A stretch of 64,000 nucleotides of DNA from Nipponacmea schrenckii (GCA_030562195.1 CM060203.1:11856208-11920207); one strand, 5' to 3'; shown: positions 1-12,995, counted from the first letter of the stretch. The notes: a model not told the origin generated them from the sequence alone. Program-made: numbers and translations.

Positions 1-102
1 AGCATTGCAATTGCATCTATCTTAATCTAAATTAAGTGTCTCTTTTCTTTGGATGCTTCTTTCAATACAGATCTCAAAATATAAGAAGTTAAAATACTTT
101 AC

Positions 103-3100
103 CTTTTTTGGTTTTATCCATCTCAGCACCAAGCTAGTAGTGTGAGAGGGAGGTGACATTGGTAATTCTATAGTCCTCTTTACATATCCACTGATTATCC
201 ATATAATAGTTCAAACACAAATATTAGTTACGTTAATATAGTTCACATAGTTCTGAAAAATAAATACGTAAACATTAAGCTTTCACTATTTCAAATCATA
301 AGAAATTGTCTAAGAATTCATCAATATGACTCCACTTGATCTAGAAAAGGCTTCTAAAAGTTTCATGACATATAACATTAAGGCATTCATGCTAGGTTAT
401 TGCCAATCATGCCACGATAGGATACATGCCCTGATACAAGGGTCACAATATGACATGTATCAATAAAAAACAATTTATAACTTTGTTACTGTGATATTTG
501 GTAATGTAGTTGATAGGAGTGGTTAATGTCTACTGCCTTATTAATAGTTTGTAACAATTTTAAGACAAGTCAAAAACTTGTTATTCCTATCACAAACTTA
601 CAAATCCTCACTTTTTTTAAGGAATGAAAGGTATTGTTAAGTAACGGTATCTATACATAGAGGCATATACAATACCAGTACATCAATACCCCATATATCC
701 TGCCAGCACCACAAATTATCTTAGTGTACCAAAATGAAAAGCTGATATGTAGACTCAGCACAAACTTAATTCGGATATTTTTATATATATATTTATATAT
801 ATGCCTTTAGGGTAAGCATAAATCCCAAACAACAAAACTCCACAAATCAACCAGAAAGAATTAAAATATAGCACAAAAATTGTTAAAGAAGGTGGTTAGT
901 AGCAGGAATTAGGACATTATAATACCAAGTGTTTACAATTTTTTGGTTTGTCCATTAAGGTCAATAAAAGACCTTTTCTTGTTTATAAATTTTACACTTT
1001 TTTATATTAATTTCAAAAATTTATAAATGTTCTCTTCATTTCACACATAATTATTTTTTCATAGTACCAGAACCGAGTATATCTGTTTTTTGGTGAACTT
1101 TGCCACTTTCAGGTTGAATCATAAATAAGACTATAGACTAAATTTCAAAATTTTAATAAATGTATTAAACCTTTCAAAAATGAAAAATGGAAGTCAAAAA
1201 TGATGACTTATCATCTGACATTTAAAAAAGAGCCATTAGCAATTTGAAAATTGACAAGGGCATTAGGTACACAATAAAACAAAAACTATGTGTATCAATG
1301 ATAGGTAAAATTGGTTAAAAACCATTTGTGGTCGGATTTAACCACAAGTATTAACCACATAGAGGATTGGTTTGACCATAAGGCAGGACTTTGTGAAAAC
1401 TTGGGGGAAACAGGAGTGTCAATGACTTCACTCCTGACATTATTAGAGTAGGCTATACCTTACCCCTACGCATTGTCAATATATCTTTTTTAGATATTCA
1501 TATTTTGATCAAATGTTGGGGATGAACCTTACCAGTGCCAGAGTCAGATTACAAGTTGCATGTCAAATTTAGAATGTCACCTTAATCTACAATGAATTTT
1601 AATTATTAAGCTGGTTTTGGGAACACTCATTTTTAAACGGTTAAATAAACCTTGATGTAATTGTTGGTAAAGGTATTGCTTAAGTATCAGAAATACTTCT
1701 ATATATAGCCATTTTGGATTTAAAGCCTATTCTAAAATTACAACAATAACGCATGATTATAAATCTTATTTTCATCCTTATTGTAACTTTTTATACCGTA
1801 CCACATATAATCACTTTCCAATTTTGGGGGTTTGATATAGATACTGCGATATACATGTAGTATTTTTATACGTGCAGATGATCTGTTTCAACTTAGTACA
1901 GTTGTTGACACAAATTTTATTCTGAAAAAGTGATAATGCAAACAAACCGAGTTTTAATTGTCAGTTAAATTTGAGAGATGTCAGGAGTTTTTTCCAACTT
2001 TTCGTGTGTATCAGGGACACTGATAGCACCATTCCAATTTTGAATGAAAATTGATCAGTGTCCCAGGGAAAGATAAACCTAATTCTTTAGAAAACGTCTT
2101 TACTATCTTTTATAAACTTTCTTTATATCTTCTTTCTTTATATTTTTTTAACAAAAACACAAATGACTTCACAATCTAAAAGAAAAGGCTCCATTGTTAA
2201 AGAAATCAGACTGAAAATAAGAGACTATACCAATGGCCTTGACCCAATGAGTGCAGTTATTGAGTTGATAAACAGGACATAAAATACCTGTTTAGTTTCT
2301 TATCAGGGTAAAGGATAATCATTCAATCATAAAATATATTGGCTTCTGGTACTTGTCTACTATCTATCACTTATCCTTTAGGCATTACATTACACAATTT
2401 TAAACAATATTTTACAATTTGTGAATGAGTTATTAAGAGTCTCATACAACTGCATTTAGTCTTTTTTTTTTTTTCAAAGATTTTACATAAACAAGTTTTC
2501 CATTCACTGTAATGTGAAATGGACATGAAATTCTCAATGACAATGATATTCTTTGAAAAGGTTTTGAAATGATAAAATATAATTTCCAACCAAAATATGA
2601 AATCATTTTACCAACATGCTTTAGTTGTTTTCTTAGTACTGGTACTGTAATTCTAAAATGCATACTATGATAAGTATTATTTCTACATAAATTTTAAATT
2701 TGACTGTAATGTTTGTCTTAATATTGAATCACTAACGAATTGTTGTAACTTTAATAATTGAATATAAAAAATTCCCTCATTGACAACAACATGGTGTTGC
2801 CCATCTTCATTAGCCTGATCAGGTGTAGAAAAGTATGAAAGAAAACATGCAGTATCATCCAGTCTCAAATGGCTAGTATAATTATTTTACATGTTTCCAT
2901 TTTTTTTTTCACATAAAAACACAAAAATCTAACTTTGGGGTTCACATTCAAATGTCATTAATATATCAAAATGTCAATGTAAATGTTACTAAATTTCTTC
3001 TAATATTACTGACTATAGCCACTTAAATGTACTTATATAATGTTTCAAGTTTAGTAAAATATCTTCGTTTTCTGTTTACTTCACCACAACAACAAACAAA

Positions 3101-3492
3101 ATATGTAAGAAACCGTTATCAATTGTGGAATGTTGACAATTTCGCCGATAAGTGACCTCTAATAAAAAAAAAGTGTGTCACGTAGAATCCTTTTGAATTC
3201 TTCTTTTACATTAATGTGAAGGCTGTACAAAAAAAAATTGAAGACCAACATGAAGTGTCTACATCGCAATGCTCTTGTCTCGCCGTGTCAAAATATTTCG
3301 ATTGGAAAGACGAAATAATTTGCTTAATAACTTTATATAGGGACGAGAAGAAGTCACAAAACTCAACATGAGGTTAGAATGGTTCATTAACTACTAATTG
3401 TTATCCCTTTAATTGGCATTAAGTCTGATTAAAGACTCGAAACAAGCCGAACTAAAACTTACCAAAGTTAACCCATATCCTGTGGCTGCCAT
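103..3492 (-). CDS. Unidentified gene, 5' part (four candidate exons), runs off the left edge
   Basis: I do not recognise this gene. The first exon (3463-3492) starts at an ATG just inside a promoter-like block and encodes MAATGYGLTL before gtaagt. Three further candidate exons follow in frame: 2231-2287 (VFYVLFINSITALIGSRPL, hydrophobic), 1068-1137 (SIVLFMIQPESGK... to ...TDILGS) and 103-167 (LPMSPPSHTTSLVLRWIKP...). With these borders all phases agree (0, 0, then 1 nt plus 2 nt), giving 74 codons with no stop. The hydrophobic second exon could be a signal anchor or membrane segment. The donors at 2230 (gtatag) and 1067 (gtacta) are weak, so the middle exons are less certain than the first and last. 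The rest of the gene would lie left of position 103. Confidence 0.35.
2778..2842 (+). repeat. Degenerate 3' fragment of the tRNA-derived SINE
   Basis: The stretch with TGCCCATCTTCATTAGC and GGTGTAGAA matches the 3' part of the full SINE at 26055-26362 (TGCCCGTCTTCGTTAGC and GGTGCAGAA) in the same orientation, with several substitutions. It creates a chance minus-strand reading frame over 2683-2868. Confidence 0.6.
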
Positions 3493-3600
3493 TACGTGAC
3501 GTCATATTATGTGTCCCTCCTTACTATTGGTTAATCTCGAGCTCGTGCTAGTTCCCGCGGTTTCGGTCACGTTGTCCAATTGGGTCAAAGCAATCGACCT
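3493..3600 (-). promoter_or_regulatory. CRE/CCAAT promoter block of the left-edge gene
   Basis: Directly upstream of the ATG at 3492 lies a perfect TGACGTCA (3497-3504), an ATTGG that reads CCAAT on the minus strand (3526-3530), a palindromic CCAATTGG (3576-3583), and a short CpG-rich stretch around 3541-3572 in otherwise AT-rich DNA. No TATA box is seen. The layout fits a TATA-less housekeeping-type promoter firing leftwards; that it is active is inference. Confidence 0.5.
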
Positions 3601-3619
3601 ACTTTTAAACCAAATGGAC

Positions 3620-4155
3620 AAAATAATGGTCAATATTTGATTGAATATGATATATTAAAATACATTTCTACAATATATTTGAAAACATAATGAGGATTAT
3701 CATTCTGTAATATACGGAAATGGAAATAATCGTATATTTACTTAGCGGCTAAGTACACCAAGAGTTTTACAGTATCTTTTGCATTTCGAAATTTTCGCCG
3801 AAAGTCGTGGAATAGAGCGATGGTATCGTCTTTAAATTTGGCACTGAGTTTGAGATGAGAACACAGTCTGAAAAATTATCGAAAAGGAGTGAGTGTGTTT
3901 TGGGTCAATACCGCACATCAAATTTAAATCATAAAATAAAAAAAGTAACTTACTCTAAAAGCCCAATGCCACCCAAGAACCCCAATCCGTTTAAAAATAC
4001 ACATGCCTATTTAATGGACAGACTGTCCCCGCAATCAAGTACAGGACCACAAAAAAAAAAAAATAATAATACATGTATACAATATTTCAAAGTAAAAGGT
4101 GAAGTAAGTTAGAGATTGGCGACGGGTGTTGTTGAATTTTCCAAAAATGAAATGA
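3620..4155. other. Non-coding spacer between the promoter and a SINE
   Basis: AT-rich DNA. An 85-codon plus-strand reading frame at 3855-4112 is rich in N, K, S and P and has no splice or domain signs; I do not call it a gene. Nothing else is recognisable. Confidence 0.5.
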
Positions 4156-4463
4156 ATGGAGTTTTACGTCCTACTTTTCTGCACCTTATGGGCTAACGAA
4201 GACGGGCAACGCCATGCAGTGTGCTATGAGGGAAATTTTGCCAGGACAGCGGCATTAGCCTGCTCTTTTTCGATTTCCAACTGTCGAGGGATCTTTAACG
4301 TACACAGCCTATAGCACCAGGGGCCTCGGTTTATTGTTCCATCCGAACGACTAGACGCTTTTTCCATGTCAGTCCCTGCAACCTGCATCACCGACAAGGG
4401 GAAACCGGGCTGAAAAAATCCAAAGGTTAATCTCGACCTTTGCTGGGATTGAACCCGGGACAA
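4156..4463 (-). repeat. tRNA-derived SINE, head truncated
   Basis: Read on the minus strand this begins at a B-box-like GGGTTCAATCCC (next to 4455) and then follows the body of the SINE at 26055-26362, ending in the same 'ttcgttagccc...gtgcagaaaagtagg' type tail. The A-box part of the tRNA head is missing. The 79-codon reading frame inside is a by-product. Confidence 0.75.
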
Positions 4464-5230
4464 TATATTTTAAGAAAAAATTATATTAGACTATAAACGG
4501 GAAAACATAACAATACAGCGCCATTACACAAACTTTGAAATGTTGTCTATAGCAATTTAGATAATCAACAAGCAATAAAATCGACAGGAGACATAACGAT
4601 TATTTCAATTTTTAATCGATTTATATAGAAATAGCAGTTGTAACTTCATTTTGGATCTGAATGTCAATATTTCATAAAGAGTTGTGTCCCCTTAATCACA
4701 CATGAGTACCAAGCGGCTCGATCGCGACTTGAAACAATAACATTCCAAGTCCTCTTCCTTCCAGCCCCCCCCCCCATCTTACTCTAACTAACCAGAGGCA
4801 TGGTAAAATAAAATGAAGAGAAACAGGAAGTCGGATTTTCAATTTTAATCTCTTCATATTTTGTAATTAGTTTAGAATGGTAAATCTAAAAAAAATCAGA
4901 GTATATAGTAAAAACCATTTTTTCACAATTTAATTTTTACCACACTGAATCCCAATATTGGCATTTAATGTGTCTCCTACTAGCCCCGATAGGTAATTTT
5001 TCTTTATTCACAGCACCAGAGTATAAGATTCTGAAAGTTTCGGACTATCTTATAACAAAGCAAGTCTATTTAGATAACCATAAGCTTGCTAAATATTCCA
5101 GAGGGTTTATATCAATTAACATGATAAAATAGCAATCTAGTATTCCACGATGTCTATATTTTACTTCAATGTTGATCCACTATTAAAATAGAATGGCTTT
5201 TAGGCCTATTACGTCAGTCATTCGTGGATT
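4464..5230. other. Non-coding AT-rich spacer downstream of the receptor gene
   Basis: No reading frames or splice signals of note. A C9 run occurs near 4765 and short A/T runs elsewhere. Confidence 0.5.
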
Positions 5231-5232
5231 AA

Positions 5233-5238
5233 TTTATT
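5233..5238 (-). terminator. Poly(A) signal AATAAA of the receptor gene
   Basis: TTTATT on the plus strand reads AATAAA on the minus strand, about 55 nt past the TAA stop at 5293-5295. Confidence 0.5.
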
Positions 5239-5292
5239 AAACTTTTGGCATTTGAACGGGCTAAACATTAATGCAAATTATAAACATATATA

Positions 5293-8200
5293 TTACGAAG
5301 TATATCCCCCAATAATTAGAATCAAAAGACAAATAACTGTAATGGCTATCACCAAAATAAGGTAAAATCGATAGAAAAAACAATCATATATTTTGGCAAT
5401 GTCAACCCACGTATATTTATCAAATGGGTTGTCGGACTTCCACGCCATTTCTGTTGGCGGCCGGGAGTCTTTAAAAGGCGAATTTCCTCTACAGTTAACA
5501 TCCTCAACAGTCATAGGATGAATTCGTTCTTTTGACACACCCTTCCGAACAGATTGTTGGTGTCCATGCTCATCGTTTAGGTTATATCCAGTAGCTTTTA
5601 ACATTAATCCAAGAATCACTTTTTGTATCCACTGTGGAATTGGTTTGGTAACGGGTTGGTGGTACAGATACAGACTGACAACGCCCAATAAAACAGACAG
5701 AGCACCAGCCATCAGAATCAAACTCAAATAGATACCTGAAAAAATAGCCAATAGTTCCACAAATCATCGGTAAAATATGTAGACCTTATACTAAGGAAAA
5801 TTTATAAAAATAGGGCGTTATTGACACTTACCGAGCAAGAACCCCGATCACTAAAGTTGACAAGTGTTAACCTTGTCTTGAGAAGTTCTCAACCAGCGTT
5901 CACAAGAATATCGAAATTATTACGTTCAAGACCGACAAACAAGGTCTAGCTTTCAATTAGAGAATCTCTGGAATAGTTTTAGTTAATGAATGTATAGACT
6001 GATGTAAATATTGCATTGAACATGGTAACAGACCAGATCAATCGGTAACTATCAGTTGAAACACATCTCAACGTATATTATACCATCATATAGGGTTCGA
6101 ATGAGAGCTACTTACTCAGAATGGATACGTGATGCGATGTTGAAGGCATGTTATCAGATATTAGAGTTAACAAAACAGCATAGGCCAACAGAAGGGTAAG
6201 AGCGTAAGAAATCTTTTCACCAGAGTCATGAGGCAGCAGAAATATCAAGAGGCTGAGGAACGACGTGAGCATGATTGGAAGTATCACATTCAAGACATAA
6301 AATGTGGATCGGCGTCGTAGTTTCATGATAAATTCTAATTGAGAAAAGATTTCATCGCCGTCAATCAACTGGTTGGTGTCCAGTCGAGTGCTCAATAAAT
6401 CCCATTCTCCGTTAACCTTATAATCCTCTAAATTGATCTCTTCAGCCATGTGCTTGAGCTCAACTTCATCGATAGTATAGGCCCAGCTGACGAGCTCCAC
6501 GTAACACTCCTGGACATCGAAAGGATAGTAAGTGGTGACGATTTCACAATGTGTAGAATAGATGGAAGGAGGCTCCCACATAATTTCTCCTGTGTATTTG
6601 GCTCGTAGCAGTAAATTGTCATCAGCTATCATGCTCATGGTTCCAACCCTGAAACAAACAGAAAAAAAACTTTCATACCCGTATGTAAAGTGAGAACCAT
6701 AACGGAGACGCTACCTAATTTATGTGTTAATACTTAAATTGTATCAACATTGCACAAATCTTTAAAATGTTTAATTATTACGAATGTCTTACTTTATACC
6801 TTGACTGCAATAGCTACTATTCTTTTATCGTGGAACACTTTGTTCCAAATATTGTTCTATAGCGTTTGTGTTTTTTTTCCAGAAAGCTTATCGAGGATAA
6901 GAGTTAAATCGATACCAATATAACCAGAAAAAATAAAGGCAGCAATGGCACATGCAAGATAAAAAAAAACACAATTAAAAGCAACACAATTTATTGGTCA
7001 GTAAATAAACAATTAAGACACTAGGAAGATCTGGAAAGACACCATTAGTTACCCCCAAATCCGATTATTGGATTCCCCAAAATTTAAACCCATCAATATA
7101 CAAAAGTCTTATCTTTGTCCAAAATACTATCATCCTTAATCTTCATTGCGCCCAATCGACACCCTCAATACAGCGCTAACTGCATTTTTGCAGTCATGTA
7201 GTCAAGGAGATGTATGATATTTTTTCGAAGGTCTGAAAATTTAGGTGATCAATTTAACAAAATCTTGAGATATGTGTCCCTTAACTTATCTGAATCCTGT
7301 CGTTAATTTTTGGAACGCCAAAACCATATAGAAGGTCAAAACTATCTTAAGTTGTTTGTGTGTTGGTGATATAAACGGCAAATTGTAGAGAAATAATATG
7401 TTCCCAACTCTGTAAGACCTATCACCAAATCTAGCAGAAACTGCTGCTTACTTCACAATCAGGACACATTGTAAAATTTATTAATTCAGATCATATTTTT
7501 TTCAAATAATGAAATGCAATCTCCTTTTAAAATGGTTTTCATCAAACTGATACAATGAAATACATGTACATTGACTTTGGAATATCTTGATGGGTCAAAA
7601 GTGTGTTCGAAATAAAGAAACGTTTTCTTGTCAAATATTTTAATTTAATACCTTTATTAGGCATAACTGGTGTTTTAAGTCAATAGACTTCAATATATTT
7701 CCAAAGGTTCACAATATTTGCAATTATGAAAGGTTTGGGGAGCTCAACCAAAAGGTACCATAACTAATTATATTGATTTAAAATGCAGGATAAGAAAAAA
7801 AAACAGCCCTAAAAACGTCGAGAATTAAACGCAACAAGTTGTAACCGTAAGATGGGTAAAGAGCTATATAACTTTTGAGGTAAAAGACCCTTTTCAATCC
7901 AAATACTTACTTATCGCTTCCAACCCTGAAAGTCAACGAGGTAAAATTTTCTTCAGACATAGCCTATATATTCCGTGTCCTCGACCGGTGAGCGTAAAAT
8001 TCAGAATTTCGAAAATTGTTCGTTTTTTTGACGTAAAATGTTTTCACCTCGCTCGACCTATATATGGCGGGAATGTGGTTTCAAATTTTTAGTTCAGGAT
8101 TTCGGAATTTTACACTCACCGGTCCTCGACGTTTTGTCAGTTATGATTTTGAATTTGTTTTTCATAGGATAAAAACGGAGTAAGTGCGAATTTCTAAGTA

Positions 8201-11200
8201 AAAAGTCTATGCTTTACCAACGAACACAGGGTCTTAAACGCCCCTTCAGTGAATAAAAAACTTCATTCGTTATATACGAGATATATAGTTACATTAGTGA
8301 AAAATTTCACAGACAATCCTTTTAATCAAGTTAGTGATGAAATCGTCTACATGACCCCCACTTTGAATTTATGAATTCATCTGTAAACTTACGAATTGTC
8401 GATGAACAGCAATGGTCTCCATAACGTCTTCTCTGTTTCAAAAAAATAGCTAATGCCACCATATTCGCTTTTATTCCAGGACAATCTTGTATCATTCCAT
8501 TTCTACAAAGTAAGATCATTACGTGTATATTGATCATTAATTTAATCTTGAATCTAACAAATGCGTCAATCATGAACATCTTAAAAATCTGAACTAACAT
8601 CTGTTTATGTACTTCATTGACTACTGAACATCGTTCATCATATATTCTTAAACATCGTCCATTTGTTGAGCATCGTCCAAAATATTTAGTACATGTCCAT
8701 ACAATAAATTTATTTTCATATTTGAACACTTGTTCATGAACCTTGAGACTGTCCATCATATATTAATGAATAACGTCCAAGATCTGTTTATAAATATCAT
8801 TTAAGATATTATGTTTATGAAAATCATTTAAGATCTGTTTATGAATATCATTAAGATCTGTTAATGAATATCATTTAAGATCTGTTTATGAATATCATTA
8901 AGATCCGTTTATGAATATCATAAAGATCTGTTTATGAATATCATTAAGATCTGTTTATGAATAAGATCTGTTTATGAATATCATTAAGATCTGTTTATGA
9001 ATATCATTAAGATCTGTTTATGAATATCATTAAGATCTGTTTATGAATAGATCTGTTTATAAATATCATTAAGATCTGTTTATGAATATCATTAAGATCT
9101 GTTTATGAATAAGATCTGTTTATAAATATCATTAAGATCCGTTTATGAATATCATTAAGATCTGTTTATGAATATCATAAAGATATGTTTATGAATATCA
9201 TTAAGATCTGTTTATGAAAAAGATTTGTTTATGAATATTATTAAAGATCTGTTTATAAATATTATTAAGATCCGTTTATGAATATCAATAAGATCTGTTT
9301 ATGAATATTATAAAGATATGTTTATAAATAAGATCTTTTTATGAATATCAAAAAGATCTGTTTATGAATAAGATCTGTTTATGAATATCATTAAGATCTG
9401 TTTATGAATAGATCTGTTTATGAATATCATTTAAGATCTGTTTATGAATATCATTAAGATCTGTTTATGAATATCATTTTAGATCTGTTTAAGAAAAATG
9501 ATCCATCATTCTTGATGAAAACCACCCAACTTCTACATAAAATCGTCCATCAAAATCATTTAATTGCTCTTCATTGACATCGACCAAATGTCTTTCAGAT
9601 GAGTCCAATAGATGAGACTACTACAGTCTAAAAGCTGAAAGTAATTGATTATAAACTTAGTTGAAATTAATTGATTTTATTGTTCACGTTAATCCAATAT
9701 AAATAAAAATAAAGTATTTTTGTTGATTCTTGCCATCAGTGTAAACCATCTTTGTTCATGTCTCTTATATTATTAATTGTATTAATTCCACGACCTGAAT
9801 GAAACATTAGACCTCCAACTATCATATTCATTCTGAGATACAAGACCGACCATTAATATTTTGATTGTCAAAAGACTAATTAAATTCATTATTGCTTTCC
9901 ATAAAAAAAACGATCTAGCGTTCATCTTTTTATTAAGTGATTTCTAAAAATGATACTTTTGTTATGATTATTTTTATTAATCAGTTGGTATTACAGATAC
10001 TATATAGTCAATACTATCGAGTGTCACATAGTACACGTGGTGTTTGTTCTGTCACACGGGTCCATCGGCTTCAAATCCTGTCCATTATTTTGTCTTAATA
10101 AAATAGTTTAAATCAATTATTTCAATTAAGAATTACATTTTTATTATGAAATTATTCCCGTGTGAAATCAAATAACAACTCTATATAGACTATTGTTTCA
10201 CCGACATTCCATTGAAAGTTAAATTCGACATCAGTTACTGTCCGTATATAATCGATATATTAACTAAAGTAAATATCATATTGGATGAATAGCGAAATCA
10301 TTAAACCATAATATTAATGGTTACTTCCGGTCCTGCATAACAATAAGTGTATTGTATATACATCCTCTATGTTCATGTTCATTGATAATTAAACTTGACT
10401 ATGGCATTACGTATACTATTATAGATAATCGACCAGGGTTACAAATAATAAAGCCCAATGGTGTAAGCAAGTTATGTATCACCGAACAAAGTAATTTATC
10501 TTATAATTTTTAAGTTTGATTAACCCCAAAGTCTCTCCTATTGACACCCTGTGAATATTCACTCTTATTAGTCGCGAAATTTTCAAACTTTTTTTTTTAA
10601 CTCTACGTACAACTGATGCCTCTTACCCACACGAGGAATCTGTATGTTGTGAATACTTCGCCTTAATGTTGTCGACCGCTTTTAATCCTGAGTAAAATGA
10701 AATTCTTTTAAAGTTTGGTTTGGTATTTTTTCTACAAATGATCATCTTTTATGATTTTCGTAATGTTTGACGTGAGGGATTCTGTGATATTATTTGAAAT
10801 ACCAGAATTACCAGCATGTACAAGTGGTTTGCATATTGACGATAACAAAATTTGCAAAATTACTACATTGCTCTAGAACTTTGGGGCCAATTGTATACAA
10901 GATTGTCTTGTGCATTGTCGTCGTCAACAAATGTCCGATTTGTATTGGTGATATTATACTTGTTAAACGCTAATGCTTAAAATTAATTTACCGTTGTCAA
11001 CCAACCAGTTAGTTCTAAAGTCTGTGTCTTCGTAGTCTGAAACGAAATACAATCAACATAATTATAAAATCAACATTGGGTAGCTGTTCCGCGAGATTTG
11101 CTGAGTTGGTTAATGCTATCAATTAGGGGTGAATATATATATAGATATATAGATGTATATTTTTGGAAATAACAATAATCAGCCAACTTAATAGAGATAT

Positions 11201-12995
11201 ATATTAAATGAAATTTTGAGATTTTTTTTTTTTAGAAACTTAGTCTTGCTAAAGTCTTTTCTCTTCACTGGTTGATAGTATTGTTAATAGGGCAGCGTCG
11301 ATTTATTAAAACATGTAGTTGGCAGGGCTTTCTGAAAAGCAGGGCTTGTTTTTAACTGACAGAAAGTTTTGAGAAAATCTTTCTTACCAGTTCATTTAAA
11401 GTAAGAACGTTAAACCTGACATAAACATCCACCTTCTCTGCTGGTCGTATTTTATCGGTATAGTTGGAATTAGTGATCAGGTCCTGTCTCAATAGAAGTT
11501 CATTAGCTATGAAGGCTTCAGTAGAACCACAAGCTGAAATGATAAAGTATAAGCAAAAGCATTAACAACTTGTCATGCAAATTATTTATACCATAAACAT
11601 CAATTTAAACGGTATCGCATCGCACTTTGCTGGTTAATATAACCCATTTTTATGATCCAACATTTTCTATGATAATTAAAATTCATCACGACGATCTGCA
11701 ATTCAAATCAAATGGTATTTGTTCATGAGAATCTTATCAGATCTAGCTCTCTAATCAATGGTCTCTATAAACGATGTGGAATCATTATGGACCGTTAAGT
11801 TTGGGAATAGCTGCATCTATTTTTATTGCAATGTTTTCGTATTGGCTTCCAAAACGCCCAAAACTACACCTGCCGCGCGACACAAGAGCGATGATCCTTA
11901 ATATTACTTCTTGACTGATTTTGACAAAACTTGGTATGTTTGTTGGTAATAACCCATAAAACTAAATCTCACGGGAATCAGAAAAATCGAAAATATTTGA
12001 TTTGAGTTATTGCCCTTTTTTCTTGATAACGCGTTCAATTTTTAGCTCTAAAAAGCACAAATCTTATAGATTGTGAAAAAAGGTTGGTCACATTTCTAAT
12101 CTGAATAGAATAAAACATTTAAATTACCAAAATTGCACAGAACGCTTTTAAGTCCAATGCATTACATACAGAAGAGTACAAAGAGCCTTGGTACACTGTG
12201 TGATTAAGTTAGAATGAATAAAAAGCTTTATACAGAGCATCATAAACTGGATTAGTTTTATAAAGGATTATTTATCGGAGAATCTATAAAATAAACATAT
12301 TTCTATAATTTACGTGTGTCATGTCATGTTAAAGAAAAGATCGACGGAAGAGTACATAATATCAAAAATTTCAAGGAAATTACAAATCATCTATGGTATG
12401 CAATATAATCAAATGTGTACATCATGAACCCCTGTAATTTTCGTTTTTCATTAAGATATATGGCCATATGTCAGCAATTATTATACAGAAATTGTCATTA
12501 ACCTAATAGATAATTACTAGCCATTTATACCAGTAGTATTCGTGTTTATGTTGTCATTATAGTATCATTAGGTATGTTTATATAAAAATGCTTAGGATTT
12601 GTAGAGTTGTAAGTAGTTCATAAATACCAAGTGGCTAACTGAAATGACTATTTTTCCAAGAGATCCACTCCATTATAAGGCTTTATCCATTTTAAATCAA
12701 GTTTTTGATAATTAAAATACAGATAAGACTGTTTCTGTTTTTTTTTTTTATTCAAACTTGCCATACATGATCTCACTAGATTAAAACGTTGTTCTGTTGA
12801 AGTTCAATCCAAAAGTATCACATAAATGAATGTTTTTTGTTTTAAATAAAATAAAAGCTATGGAATGTATTTGTGAAATATTACACAGGAATAAATAAAA
12901 GTGCTGGTTGATGAAAGCATTTTCTTAAATTTAATTAAGTAAACTTTTTTACCTGTACGTAAAATGGTGAAAGCAACAATCAATCTTGACAACAT
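5293..12995 (-). CDS. Nicotinic acetylcholine receptor-like Cys-loop subunit (non-alpha type), one exon not located
   Basis: Subunit of a pentameric ligand-gated channel of the plasma membrane. Exons: 12953-12995 (signal peptide MLSRLIVAFTILRT), 11388-11533, 10992-11036 (45 nt, the classic nAChR third-exon size), 6116-6648 and 5293-5735 (stop TAA). The last large exons show a Cys-loop of C-x13-C (6546-6548 and 6504-6506) containing YPFDVQE, then the W-GEIMWEPP motif, three membrane helices with GEKISY at the start of M2 (glutamate expected for a cation pore), a short cytoplasmic loop and M4 (VIAITVICLLILII). Loop C has no vicinal Cys pair, so this is not an alpha-type ligand subunit. The exon phases require a missing exon of 3n+2 nt (about 110 nt in other nAChR genes) carrying the W-x-D...IWxPD region between 6649 and 10991; I could not find it, so it may be very divergent, absent, or misassembled. 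Confidence 0.85.
7911..7925 (-). other. Possible mini-exon or decoy copy of the start of the 6648 exon
   Basis: On the minus strand ttcag is followed by GGTTGGAAGCGATAA and then gtaagt. The first nine bases and the acceptor match the beginning of the true exon at 6648 (ttcag then GGTTGGAACC). It could be a remnant of a duplicated, mutually exclusive exon; it is too short to prove anything. Confidence 0.2.
7984..8123. mobile_element. 140-bp MITE with inverted ends and a 5-bp target duplication
   Basis: The left end ACCGGTGAGCGTAAAATTC is matched by the inverse of the right end (GAATTTTACACTCACCGGT), about 27 bp with few mismatches. CCTCG flanks both sides (7979-7983 and 8124-8128), as expected for a target-site duplication. 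There is no coding capacity. It sits in the intron where the receptor's missing exon should be. Confidence 0.75.
8790..9495. repeat. Minisatellite, 23-bp unit, about 30 copies
   Basis: Tandem variants of gatctgtttatgaatatcat plus taa run through an intron of the receptor gene. Some units are shortened to gatctgtttatgaata (about 16 bp), and a few carry base changes such as gatccg. Confidence 0.9.

Noticed and set aside
2683..2868. 61-codon minus-strand frame that looks coding-like
   Set aside because: Part of it matches the SINE tail on the other strand, so it is repeat-derived.
8331..8759. 142-codon minus-strand frame inside the receptor intron
   Set aside because: It covers degenerate 'ttcatgaa' and 'catcgtcca' repeats next to the minisatellite and has no domain or splice context.
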